From NCBI GenBank assembly GCA_017511205.1, contig JAFWLE010000002.1, positions 62,001 to 126,000 of the forward strand: 64,000 nt of DNA, in the 5' to 3' direction. Position numbers and translations under genes: made by a program. This stretch comes from Candidatus Saccharimonadota bacterium (lineage in GTDB: Bacteria > Patescibacteriota > Saccharimonadia > Saccharimonadales > Saccharimonadaceae). Below the pieces are notes generated by a model. The model searched no databases. It was given only the letters and a program-made list of their open reading frames with translations, and was not told where the DNA came from. Within the stretch, counting starts at the first letter, position 1, and every line of letters begins with the position of its first letter. Shown in pieces: positions 32,384 to 40,387 of the stretch.

Positions 32384-32412
32384 ATGATACCATATTCAGA
32401 ATGAATTGTCAA
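32384..32412 (-). promoter_or_regulatory. Promoter of the two-helix membrane protein gene
   Basis: Minus strand TTGACA (32407-32412), 17-bp spacer, TATCAT (32384-32389). Confidence 0.65.
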
Positions 32413-32424
32413 TTTAAATCAAAA

Positions 32425-32450
32425 ACCGCCCCTATGGAGAGCGGTTTTGT
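32425..32450 (-). terminator. fusA terminator
   Basis: Minus strand ACCGCTC / GGGGCGGT stem followed by TTTTT. Confidence 0.85.
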
Positions 32451-32461
32451 TTTAGAAGAAT

Positions 32462-34561
32462 CTATTTAGCGTTTCTCTTCTCGATAATCTCCGCCGCTAC
32501 ATTCGGTGGTACTTCCTCGTAATCAAAGAGTTCCATCGAAGAGGCGGCACGACCTTGTGACATACCACGCAGGTCGCTAGTGTAACCAAAGAGGTTAGCT
32601 AGTGGGCAGAAAGCCTTAATTAACTTAGCGCCACCATTCAAATCTTCCATTTCATCTACACGACCCCGGCGAGCGTTAATGTCACCAATCACATCACCCA
32701 TGAATTCTTCTGGGGTAGTGATCTCAAGGCGCATAATTGGCTCGAGCAAAACTGGGTTAGCTTTCTTAATACCTTCGCGAGTGGCAAGAGAACCAGCGAG
32801 TTTAAAGGCGAGTTCGGACGAATCTACGTCATGGTAAGAACCATCGTAGAGCGTAGCTTTCACGTCTACCACTGGATAGCCCGCAATCACGCCTCCGGCT
32901 AGAGTTTCCTCTACCCCTTGTTGCACTGGCTTGCGGTATTCTTGTGGAACAACACCGCCCTTAATCTGGTCGATGAATTCAAAGCCTTTCCCTGCTTCAT
33001 TTGGCTCAAACTTAATCCAAACGTCGCCATACTGACCGCGACCACCAGATTGCTTGATGTGTTTACCTTGAGCTTCTGCCGTACCTCGAATGGTCTCACG
33101 GTAAGCTACCTGTGGCGCACCGGTGTTAGCGTCTACATTGTGTTCACGTTTCAAACGATCGATAATGATCTCGAGGTGAAGCTCACCCATACCAGAAATA
33201 ATGGTTTGACCAGTCTCTTCATCGGTGTGTACGCGGAAGGTTGGATCCTCTTCAGCCATCTTAGAGAGACCGATACCCATTTTCTCTTGGTCAGCTTTAG
33301 TCTTGGGCTCTACCGCAATCGAAACTGGAGGATCTGGGAAGTTAATTGACTCTAGATGAATCGGATGAGCTGGATCACAAAGTGTAGTTCCAGTAGTACA
33401 TTCCTTGAGTCCTACGACTGCGGCGATATCACCAGTAGTAATCTCGGTAATATCTTCCCGCTTATCGGCAAACATACGAACCACACGGCCGACACGCTCC
33501 TTATTGCCAGTAGTAGCATTCAAAATATAAGAACCAGATTTCAAGACGCCAGCGTATACTCTCACGAAAATCAATTTGCCCACAAACGGATCAGTCGCAA
33601 TCTTAAAGGCGAGCGCGGTGAGAGGCTCAGAATCGTCAGCCTTTCGCACGATTTGGTCGCCAGTCTTTGGGTCAGTACCGACAGTCTGGCCTTGGTCACG
33701 ATCGAGCGGTGAAGGTAGATAATCTGCCACGAGGTCTAGCACTTTTTCGACAATCACACCACGACCATCCCCACCAGTCACTAGGAAGAAATCACCCTCT
33801 AGCACGCGTTTTCTGAGAGCCGTCTTTAATTCAGCCTCCGTAATTGAATCTTCGCCTTCGCTGAAGTATTTGTCCATCAGAGCTTCATCCGCCTGTACAG
33901 CCTCTTCTACTAGCATCGAACGGGCATTTTTGGCCTTTTCTACCATGTCGGCTGGGATCTCACCTACTTTAAGCTCGTGATCAGCATAATCCTTGTAGGT
34001 ATAAGCTTTCATGTCAATCAAATCTACTACACCACAGACATCTTTTTCGAAGCCGATTGGCAAATGGATCGCTACGGCATTTTTGGAGAGACGCTTGTGA
34101 ATGGAATCAAGCGATTTGTAGAAATCACCACCGGTCTGATTGATTTTGTTCACAAAACAGATCCGAGGAATACCGTATTTGGTCGCTTGGCGCCAAACTG
34201 TCTCAGACTGAGCTTCTACACCCATCTTACCATCAAATACCACTACGGCGCCGTCTAGCACACGAAGCGAACGTTCTACTTCGGCAGTAAAATCGATATG
34301 CCCTGGGGTATCAATAATATTGATTTTATGACCCTTCCAGTAGGTCGTCACCGCAGCTGAGGTAATCGTGATACCACGTTCCTTTTCCTGCTCCATCCAG
34401 TCAGTGGTAGCACCACCAGTGTCACCCTTAACTAGGTCAATTTTGTGTTTCAACCCCGTGCGATAAAGAATCGCTTCCGAGGTGGTAGTTTTGCCTGCGT
34501 CAATATGAGCGATAATCCCGATATTGCGCAAGTTTTTGAGATCCTTAACTTCAGCAGTCAT
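32462..34561 (-). CDS. fusA: Translation elongation factor EF-G
   Basis: The 699-residue translocation GTPase. G1 is AHIDAGKTTTSEAIL, switch I is TDWMEQEKERGITITSAAVTTYW, G3 is DTPGHIDFTAEVERSLRVLDGAVVVFD and G4 is NKINQTGGDF. Domains II-V are complete (HTDEETGQTIISGMGELHLEIIIDRLKREHNVDANTGAPQVAYRETI in III/IV and the GYTSDLRGMSQGRAASSMEL end). A useful difference is Ile in place of the usual Met in the NKMD-type G4 motif (NKINQ). It is not linked to rpsL, rpsG or tuf. Confidence 0.97.
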   Translation of the reverse strand: MTAEVKDLKNLRNIGIIAHIDAGKTTTSEAILYRTGLKHKIDLVKGDTGGATTDWMEQEKERGITITSAAVTTYWKGHKINIIDTPGHIDFTAEVERSLRVLDGAVVVFDGKMGVEAQSETVWRQATKYGIPRICFVNKINQTGGDFYKSLDSIHKRLSKNAVAIHLPIGFEKDVCGVVDLIDMKAYTYKDYADHELKVGEIPADMVEKAKNARSMLVEEAVQADEALMDKYFSEGEDSITEAELKTALRKRVLEGDFFLVTGGDGRGVIVEKVLDLVADYLPSPLDRDQGQTVGTDPKTGDQIVRKADDSEPLTALAFKIATDPFVGKLIFVRVYAGVLKSGSYILNATTGNKERVGRVVRMFADKREDITEITTGDIAAVVGLKECTTGTTLCDPAHPIHLESINFPDPPVSIAVEPKTKADQEKMGIGLSKMAEEDPTFRVHTDEETGQTIISGMGELHLEIIIDRLKREHNVDANTGAPQVAYRETIRGTAEAQGKHIKQSGGRGQYGDVWIKFEPNEAGKGFEFIDQIKGGVVPQEYRKPVQQGVEETLAGGVIAGYPVVDVKATLYDGSYHDVDSSELAFKLAGSLATREGIKKANPVLLEPIMRLEITTPEEFMGDVIGDINARRGRVDEMEDLNGGAKLIKAFCPLANLFGYTSDLRGMSQGRAASSMELFDYEEVPPNVAAEIIEKRNAK

Positions 34562-34649
34562 ATGCTCCTTTACAATTATTGATTTCTTGATCTTTATTGT
34601 TTACATTCAAAAAGATACAACTTCTCATCTAGTTTAACATATTTCTAGA

Positions 34650-35027
34650 AAAAATAAAAGCCCTAGCGAAACACGCTAGGGCCTATGTAAAAAGAGGAGA
34701 ACGAACGATTTTAGTTTCTTGAAGGATATGAAAAGTGCAAAGCACTTTCTGGTGTGCTAGTAGTCCGGGATAAGCACGCCATAACCTATTTTAATCAACC
34801 ACCTATATATTAGCTTTCTTTCCTGCTTTCGCAGGCGAGGTAACTGGTTGCAGCACTGTCCACCAAACGGATCACTTATGTGCACAATGATAAGTATTTA
34901 TTCGTTTGTAGTTATATTTAAAGGAACATCGGATGTAGTTTGCTTAGGTTCTCCTCTTTTCGACAAATAAAAGTACCTGCCGACTTCTTATTAAACCGGT
35001 AAAGTCAGTACAAAAAACCGTTCTCTA
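34650..35027 (-). ncRNA. Structured non-coding RNA, about 378 nt
   Basis: A 489-bp gap between fusA and gatB has a promoter (TTGACA-17-TAGAAT, 35034-35062) overlapping the gatB end and a strong terminator (GCCCTAGCG / CGCTAGGGC then a T-rich tract, 34650-34682). A 13-bp stem, GTTCTCCTCTTTT (34948-34960) with AAAAAGAGGAGAAC (34689-34702), closes a domain of about 270 nt with internal hairpins, including CCTGC-GAAA-GCAGG and AAAGTGC/GCACTTT. It does not show the signatures of RNase P, tmRNA, SRP or 6S RNA that I know. A raiA-motif-type RNA is one possibility; I cannot confirm it. Confidence 0.72.
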
Positions 35028-35033
35028 GAGATT

Positions 35034-35062
35034 ATTCTATCATAGGCTGATTATTTTGTCAA
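35034..35062 (-). promoter_or_regulatory. Promoter of the 378-nt RNA
   Basis: Minus strand TTGACA (35057-35062, inside the 3' end of gatB), 17-bp spacer, TAGAAT (35034-35039). Confidence 0.7.
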
Positions 35063-36466
35063 CGTTTTTCTGAGAATTTCCTGAACGGCGGCTGGATTAG
35101 CCTTACCGTGCGATTCTTTCATTACTTGCCCTACTAGGAAGCCAATCACCTTTTCCTGCCCGTTTCGGAAATCTTCTTGCGCTTTCTGAGTCTCTGGCTT
35201 GGCTAGCACCGTATCGACGATTTTCTGCAAAGCGCCCAAATCATTCTCTTGTACTAGCCCCAACTCCTTTGCAATATTCTTCGCTCCGCGGCCCTTCATT
35301 TGCGGATCAAATAATTTCAAAAATACTTCTTTTGTCGCCGTAGATGACAATTCTTTCTTCTCATTCATCTCGGCTAGCTCATTCAAATCTTTAGAAGGTG
35401 GCAAATCATTCAAGTATTCTGCCGACTTTTCCTCCGCTAGAAGCACTGAGGCAAATAGATTTGAAAGGCTTTTTACATTTTTCTCGTCAATTTCGTTTAG
35501 CTTCTTCATTAGCGATGGATAATCTAATAAAATTTCTAAAATATCTTCCGAAATTTTTTGATTAAACTTTTCACGATAATCGTCTGGCATTAATGGTAGC
35601 TTAGCTGACTCTGCATCAATAAATTCTTTAGAGAGGTTAATTGGTGGTAGATCTGGTTCTGGCATATAACGATAATCTTTCGCTTCTTCCTTAGACCTTT
35701 GGCCAGTAGTTTTGCCGGAAGCATCGTCCCAGCCTCTAGTTTCTTGCACCACTTTTTCACCCGCATCAAGTAGCCTTGATTGACGCTTAATTTCGTATTC
35801 CGCTGCTCGTTCCACTGACTTGAATGAATTCAAATTTTTTATTTCCGCCCGTGTACCTAGCTCTTTTGCATCCTCTTCCGCCAGTGAAATATTGACATCG
35901 AATCGCATATTACCGTTATAGAGATCACCGTAAGTTACCTCGGCGTAGCACATCAAACGCCAGAGTTCCTTGCAATAATCGTGCGCATCCTTCGGTGAAT
36001 GAATGTCCGGCATTGAAACAATCTCAATTAGTGGAGTATCTACACGGTTCAAATCTACAAGAGAATAATCCGAAAAATGTGTTAGTTTCCCTGCATCACC
36101 TTCTAGATGCGCATGTTCGATGCGAATTTTGGTGCCACTGGGTAGTTCCACAAACCCTGACCCAATAATTGGCTGATAAAACTGAGTAATTTGATATCCT
36201 TTTGGCGAATCCGGGTAAAAATAATGTTTGCGATCGAACCTAGAGAACGCATTAATATTGCAATGCATTGCTCGTCCTGCTCGAATCGCATATTTAATTG
36301 CTTCACCGTTTAATCGCGGTAACATACCTGGAAGTGCATAATCCACCGGTGAAACACAGGAATTTGGCTCTTTACCACGCGCATCGTTATCTACTTCCGA
36401 AAAAAGTTTAGTTTTGGTTGAAAGTTGTACATGGCATTCGATACCAATCGTCGGGACATATTTCAT
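35051..36466 (-). CDS. gatB: Aspartyl/glutamyl-tRNA(Asn/Gln) amidotransferase subunit B
   Basis: The 471-residue B subunit of GatCAB, which phosphorylates and amidates Glu-tRNA(Gln) or Asp-tRNA(Asn). It has the cradle domain (GIECHVQLSTKTKLFSEV, PGMLPRLNGEAIKYAIRAGRAMHC, FDRKHYFYPDSPKGYQITQ, TPLIEIVSMPDIHSPKDAHDYCKEL, GNMRFDVNISL), the helical domain and the C-terminal YqeY-like tail (NGQEKVIGFLVGQVMKESHGKANPAAVQEILRKTL). Its presence means Gln- or Asn-tRNA is made by the indirect path. It is the last gene of gatC-gatA-HEPN-gatB and shares the A of its ATG with the end of the upstream gene. Confidence 0.97.
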   Translation of the reverse strand: MKYVPTIGIECHVQLSTKTKLFSEVDNDARGKEPNSCVSPVDYALPGMLPRLNGEAIKYAIRAGRAMHCNINAFSRFDRKHYFYPDSPKGYQITQFYQPIIGSGFVELPSGTKIRIEHAHLEGDAGKLTHFSDYSLVDLNRVDTPLIEIVSMPDIHSPKDAHDYCKELWRLMCYAEVTYGDLYNGNMRFDVNISLAEEDAKELGTRAEIKNLNSFKSVERAAEYEIKRQSRLLDAGEKVVQETRGWDDASGKTTGQRSKEEAKDYRYMPEPDLPPINLSKEFIDAESAKLPLMPDDYREKFNQKISEDILEILLDYPSLMKKLNEIDEKNVKSLSNLFASVLLAEEKSAEYLNDLPPSKDLNELAEMNEKKELSSTATKEVFLKLFDPQMKGRGAKNIAKELGLVQENDLGALQKIVDTVLAKPETQKAQEDFRNGQEKVIGFLVGQVMKESHGKANPAAVQEILRKTLTK

Positions 36467-36885
36467 TAGATGGCTCCTAAATCTTTTAAGGCTTGTTTAT
36501 AAATCGCCAGTGCATTAAAGGCCTGCTTGTATGTAATCTCTAAATCTGATTCGTGTGCAATAGCGTTGCGCAGTTTATGCGCTCGCCACACTGCATTCAA
36601 ATTAGTAAACCGCCCGTCGCACTTTTTCAGTCTATCACCCATAGTCTTACCGGCTATGCCCATTTCCATCATTGCTTTATCCAGTAATTTATCACAATTT
36701 ATGATGGTGGTCACGAAACTAGCTGGGTTTTCTTTTTTGAGACTATTTTCAATCTCAAGAAACCTAGTCTGATAAGCTTCCTTATTAAAGACATAGCCAT
36801 GCTTACTGGTCACTACTATAGCTATAAAAATCAGCACCGCTACAATCAAAACTGCCAAGAAAAATGTCACTACGCCACCATCCAT
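36466..36885 (-). CDS. Membrane-anchored HEPN-like protein in the gat operon
   Basis: A 139-residue protein with an N-terminal membrane segment (residues 5-26, VVTFFLAVLIVAVLIFIAIVVT) and a helical cytosolic domain that ends AVWRAHKLRNAIAHESDLEITYKQAFNALAIYKQALKDL. RNAIAH (Arg106 to His111) fits the R-x4-6-H signature of HEPN domains, many of which are RNases in toxin, CRISPR and rRNA-processing systems. It sits exactly between gatA and gatB with one-base junctions, so it should be co-translated with the amidotransferase. The role is unknown; a membrane-tethered RNA-processing or tRNA-linked function is conceivable. Confidence 0.72.
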   Translation of the reverse strand: MDGGVVTFFLAVLIVAVLIFIAIVVTSKHGYVFNKEAYQTRFLEIENSLKKENPASFVTTIINCDKLLDKAMMEMGIAGKTMGDRLKKCDGRFTNLNAVWRAHKLRNAIAHESDLEITYKQAFNALAIYKQALKDLGAI

Positions 36886-38357
36886 TATGCCAGCTCCTTT
36901 GCAAATTCTATCAAGCTTTTATCGCTTCGCCTCGGTCCAATTAATTGTAAGCCAATTGCTAGACCCTCCTTGGACTTCCCTACCGGTATAGTTAAACCTG
37001 GTATGCCAGCTAGATTTAGGGGCACACTCATCACATCCTCTAGATACATAGAAACTGGATCATTTACCTTTTCACCTAGTTTAAATGCCAAATTTGGTGA
37101 CACCGGTGTGAGAATAAAATCGCACTTAGAAAAAGCCTTTTTGTACTCTTCAATAATTAGTGTACGGGCTTTGGCAGCCTTCAAAAAGTATGCATCATAG
37201 AATCCCGACGAAAGCACAAAATTGCCAATCATAATACGGCGTTTATTCTCCGGCATAAAACCTTCATCCCGTGTATTAGCATACAAAGCTTCTAGATCCT
37301 TAGAATTTTCAGAACGAAAACCATAGCGCACCCCATCGTAGCGTGACAAATTCGAAGCAATTTCTGCTGGCACAATAATATAATAGGCAGCCAAAGCATA
37401 TTTCAGATTCGGCATTGAAAGCTCCACAATTTCATGTCCATTTTTCTTAAGCTCATCACATTTTTTCTTTAGCGCCTGTCGAATTTCCGGATCGACTGAC
37501 TCATTGTCAAAATCCTTTATAATCCCTATGCGAGCCGAGCGCAAGTTCACTTGGGGATCTCCGCAGGTCACGACCGAGGTAGAAGCGGCGCGCCCCCCGT
37601 GACGACGGGCGGGCGCGACCGCGTGCCCCAAGGGGACTTGCGCCGGCTCGCCAGCGTTATTATAGTAATCTGGCAATGTCGTCAGATCTTTAGGATCTTG
37701 CCCGGAGGCGATAGACATTAGAAGATCCATGTCTTCCGGTGTTTTTGTGAAAAACCCAATACAATCAGTGGAGGAGGCCATCGCTACCACGCCATAGCGT
37801 GAAATCGTCCCAAAGGTCGGTTTAAAACCATATACGCCATTGAACGAAGCTGGCTGTCTGATTGAACCGCCTGTGTCTGTGCCAGTTGCAAACTCTACAA
37901 TATCTAGCGCTACGGCCACCGCTGAACCACCAGACGAACCGCCCGCAACACGTTCTTTGTCGCAAGCGTTCGATGTTGGGCCAAAATATGAATTTTCCGT
38001 CGAAGAACCATGCGCAAAAGCATCCATATTAGTGCGCCCAATCATAATAGCACCTTCATCTTCTAGTTTCTTTACTGCCGTAGCTGTCACTGGCGAATTA
38101 AAACCTTGTAAAATATGTGCCGAAGCAGTAGTTTCACCCTCTGGGCTTAAGAAATTATCCTTTAATACATACGGTACGCCAGCTAGACGCCCTACTTTTT
38201 CACCTTTTTTAATCTTTGCGTCAATTTCACGCGCTTTTTTTAAAGCACCCTCCTCGTTTAGATAAGTAAAAATATGATAATCGGCAAAGAATTTAGCTTT
38301 TTCTAAAGCATCTTTTACTAGTCTTTCAGCAGAAACAGTTTTATTCGCAGTTTTCAT
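36885..38357 (-). CDS. gatA: Glutamyl-tRNA amidotransferase subunit A with an inserted palindromic element
   Basis: The 490-residue amidase subunit of GatCAB, releasing ammonia from glutamine. The catalytic Lys is in GVPYVLKDNFL, with the Ser residues in GGSSGGSAVAVALDIVEFATGTDTGGSIRQPASFNGVYGFKPTFG (Ser-cis-Ser-Lys amidase signature). Between about residues 233 and 275 lies an extra segment (GEPAQVPLGHAVAPARRHGG...TSVVTCGDPQVNL) absent from ordinary GatA, encoded by a GC-rich palindrome and also found in UvrB of this window. It keeps the frame open and falls in a surface loop before RIGIIKDF. The gene lies two bases after gatC. Confidence 0.95.
   Translation of the reverse strand: MKTANKTVSAERLVKDALEKAKFFADYHIFTYLNEEGALKKAREIDAKIKKGEKVGRLAGVPYVLKDNFLSPEGETTASAHILQGFNSPVTATAVKKLEDEGAIMIGRTNMDAFAHGSSTENSYFGPTSNACDKERVAGGSSGGSAVAVALDIVEFATGTDTGGSIRQPASFNGVYGFKPTFGTISRYGVVAMASSTDCIGFFTKTPEDMDLLMSIASGQDPKDLTTLPDYYNNAGEPAQVPLGHAVAPARRHGGRAASTSVVTCGDPQVNLRSARIGIIKDFDNESVDPEIRQALKKKCDELKKNGHEIVELSMPNLKYALAAYYIIVPAEIASNLSRYDGVRYGFRSENSKDLEALYANTRDEGFMPENKRRIMIGNFVLSSGFYDAYFLKAAKARTLIIEEYKKAFSKCDFILTPVSPNLAFKLGEKVNDPVSMYLEDVMSVPLNLAGIPGLTIPVGKSKEGLAIGLQLIGPRRSDKSLIEFAKELA
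37530..37652. repeat. In-frame palindromic element, copy in gatA
   Basis: About 123 bp, much richer in GC than the gene. The outer arms (GCGAGCCGAGCGCAAG.. at 37530 and ..CTTGCGCCGGCTCGC ending 37652) are complementary. The 74-bp core (37555-37628) aligns without gaps with the core at 50088-50161 in uvrB, with ten differences, eight of which form four compensated base pairs. The inverted arm lies next to host gatA codons, as if made by a fold-back copy of the target. Confidence 0.85.
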
Positions 38358-38358
38358 T

Positions 38359-38646
38359 TTATAGTACCTTTGGAACTTTAATTTGATGATTTTCAGTCTT
38401 CTTAGCTAGCGCGAGCAAATCTTCACGATCAGCCTGTTGTGGCAATATCTCGTCGTCACGCCACACATTTTCCATCTCGAATACTTGATAAGTCGGCTCT
38501 ACGTTTTTAGTATCCATCTCATCGAGTTGTGAAATATACTTAATAATGCTCTGTAAATCGTCTTTCAAAGCATCTGCTTGTTTTTTTGACAAAGAAAAAT
38601 CCGACAAATCCGCCAAATGATTTACATCCTCGCATTTTATATCCAT
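38359..38646 (-). CDS. gatC: Glutamyl-tRNA amidotransferase subunit C
   Basis: The 95-residue C subunit that wraps around and stabilises GatA-GatB. It has the typical start (MDIKCEDVNHLADLSDFSLSKKQADALKDDLQSIIKYISQLDEMDTKNVEPT) and the end VWRDDEILPQQADREDLLALAKKTENHQIKVPKVL. First gene of the gat operon. The -10 TATAAT at 38653-38658 places the transcription start on the first base of the ATG, so the operon mRNA should be leaderless. Confidence 0.95.
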   Translation of the reverse strand: MDIKCEDVNHLADLSDFSLSKKQADALKDDLQSIIKYISQLDEMDTKNVEPTYQVFEMENVWRDDEILPQQADREDLLALAKKTENHQIKVPKVL

Positions 38647-38652
38647 ACCTCT

Positions 38653-38658
38653 ATTATA
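38653..38658 (-). promoter_or_regulatory. -10 of the gat operon
   Basis: TATAAT exactly 7 bases before the gatC ATG (leaderless arrangement). Confidence 0.55.
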
Positions 38659-38681
38659 TCATATAAACAAGTTGCTCGATG

Positions 38682-40322
38682 CTATTTTACGTTTTTGAAG
38701 AGCTTTCGTTTGATATAATCAAACACAGGTTTAGCCTCCTTGAGATCTAAGAAGTAGCTAGCCACAAAATACGCAATTACTGAAATAATCGAAATAACTA
38801 AGAATTTCGGAATGGTAATTACCAGTGAAGTATCGGTAGCCATTAGTGGCACAAATTTAGTCATTGAAAAAGCGACACAAGCAGTCACAATGGTTGCGAA
38901 AATCATTCGAAGAATCGCTCGCCAGAATGCTTTATCTAGCAGTTCTCCACTCGATCGCTTTTGCAAAATATATAATAGAATTACAATTTCTACGAAAGCT
39001 CCGATTGACTGTGCTAAACCAAGCCCATCTACGCCCCAATTCAAAGAATAAAACCAGACTGATAGAAGAATCGTTAATCCAATTGCAAAAATCGAAACCA
39101 CGAACGGCGTCTTAGTGTCCTGATAAGCATAAAACCCACGTGAGGCGATATGAAAAACTGAACGTGCAAAGATTGCCAGACATAAAGTACCAAGCACTGA
39201 CGCAATTGTTCCGTTACTATCATTGTTACCGATATTTGAAATGAAGCTCGTTACATATCCTCGACCAAAGAAAGCAATCACTGAAACTGGCAGCGCAATC
39301 CAGATAATTGTCCTCAAGGCTTGCCTAAATGTTTCGTTAAATTCTCGTCTGTCACCATTGCCAAGCTCTTCCGTTAATTTCGGGAAGAAAGCCGTAGAAA
39401 TTGCCACGCCAATCAAATTCACCGGCATTTGATGCAAAGCCGAGGCTTGGTTAAATGAACGCACCGCTCCAGCTCCCATACGCGAAGACAGGTTTGTGTT
39501 CACAATACCATTGACGTAGTCGATACCCTGATCTAGAGATCTCGCTGGTAAAAGTTTCAAGATCGAACGGAAACCTTGATTTTTCCAGTAAATTTTGAAG
39601 TCATAATCCATACCCAGACCGAATAAACCAATTAGGGACACGATTAATTGCATCACGGCACCTAGAATCACGCCGATAGCCACGCCCATGATTCCCCCTT
39701 CAAAAATCTGTACACCAAATAGATTGATTCCACCCGTAAACCATGTAATCCCGATAATAATGCCTATATTATATATAGCCGGTGCAAAAGCGTAAAACAC
39801 AAATCTTCCCACCGCCTGCTGAATCGAGGTTACCACTGTAGCAATACTAAACAGAAACGGATTAATGGCAATCACTCTAGTCATATTGATCGCGAGTACC
39901 ATCCCGGATTCGTCTAGGCCAGGGCTAACTACATACCTAATCAATGGATCTGCAAATACCATTATTAATATACTGGCAATTAAAGTAAGTACCGCTAGTA
40001 AATTGATTGCGCTGGAAGAAAGCTCCCATGCAGATTTTTTGTTACCAGAAGCTAGCCTTTGATTAAAAACCGGAATAAATGAAACGGCCAGTGCGCCAGA
40101 TGTCAAAATAAAGAACATGAAATCTGGGATCGTAAAAGCTGCCGTATAAGCATCAATACCAGTCGGGTAAGTACCGAGATAATAAGAATTTAGTAGCCGA
40201 TCACGAAAAAGACCTAGAAGCGCTGAAATTAAAGTTGAAGATGCCAAAACAATCGCAGCCGATTTGACTGACAATCTCATATTTGCAAGTGCTACAACTG
40301 ATCTAAACCGAAATCTCCGCAT
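38682..40322 (-). CDS. murJ: Lipid II flippase MurJ (MviN family)
   Basis: A 546-residue integral membrane protein with about 14 segments, moving lipid II to the outside for peptidoglycan synthesis. It has the family start (SAAIVLASSTLISALLGLFRDRLLNSYYLG ... AFTIPDFMFFILTSGALAVSFIPVFNQRLA) and the PARSLDQGIDYVNGIVNTNLSSRMGAGAVRSFNQASALHQMPVNLIGVAISTAFFPKLTE block. The start at 40322 matches a -10-like TATTAT just upstream; an internal start at 40280 (MRLSVKSAAIV) is equally good by homology. It diverges from the class A PBP gene, a sensible functional pairing. Confidence 0.93.
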   Translation of the reverse strand: MRRFRFRSVVALANMRLSVKSAAIVLASSTLISALLGLFRDRLLNSYYLGTYPTGIDAYTAAFTIPDFMFFILTSGALAVSFIPVFNQRLASGNKKSAWELSSSAINLLAVLTLIASILIMVFADPLIRYVVSPGLDESGMVLAINMTRVIAINPFLFSIATVVTSIQQAVGRFVFYAFAPAIYNIGIIIGITWFTGGINLFGVQIFEGGIMGVAIGVILGAVMQLIVSLIGLFGLGMDYDFKIYWKNQGFRSILKLLPARSLDQGIDYVNGIVNTNLSSRMGAGAVRSFNQASALHQMPVNLIGVAISTAFFPKLTEELGNGDRREFNETFRQALRTIIWIALPVSVIAFFGRGYVTSFISNIGNNDSNGTIASVLGTLCLAIFARSVFHIASRGFYAYQDTKTPFVVSIFAIGLTILLSVWFYSLNWGVDGLGLAQSIGAFVEIVILLYILQKRSSGELLDKAFWRAILRMIFATIVTACVAFSMTKFVPLMATDTSLVITIPKFLVISIISVIAYFVASYFLDLKEAKPVFDYIKRKLFKNVK

Positions 40323-40374
40323 ATATATAATAATAACACATAAATAAATATTATGGTTTTTTTAGAATTTAGTG

Positions 40375-40380
40375 TATAAT
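40375..40380 (+). promoter_or_regulatory. -10 of the PBP gene
   Basis: TATAAT ending 8 bases before the ATG at 40388; the -35 is weak and the leader is 0-2 nt. Confidence 0.5.
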
Positions 40381-40387
40381 AAAATAC

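Noticed and set aside
37530-37652. Sequencing or assembly artefact in gatA
   Set aside because: A related but non-identical sequence in uvrB, with compensated base changes and both frames kept, argues for a real element.
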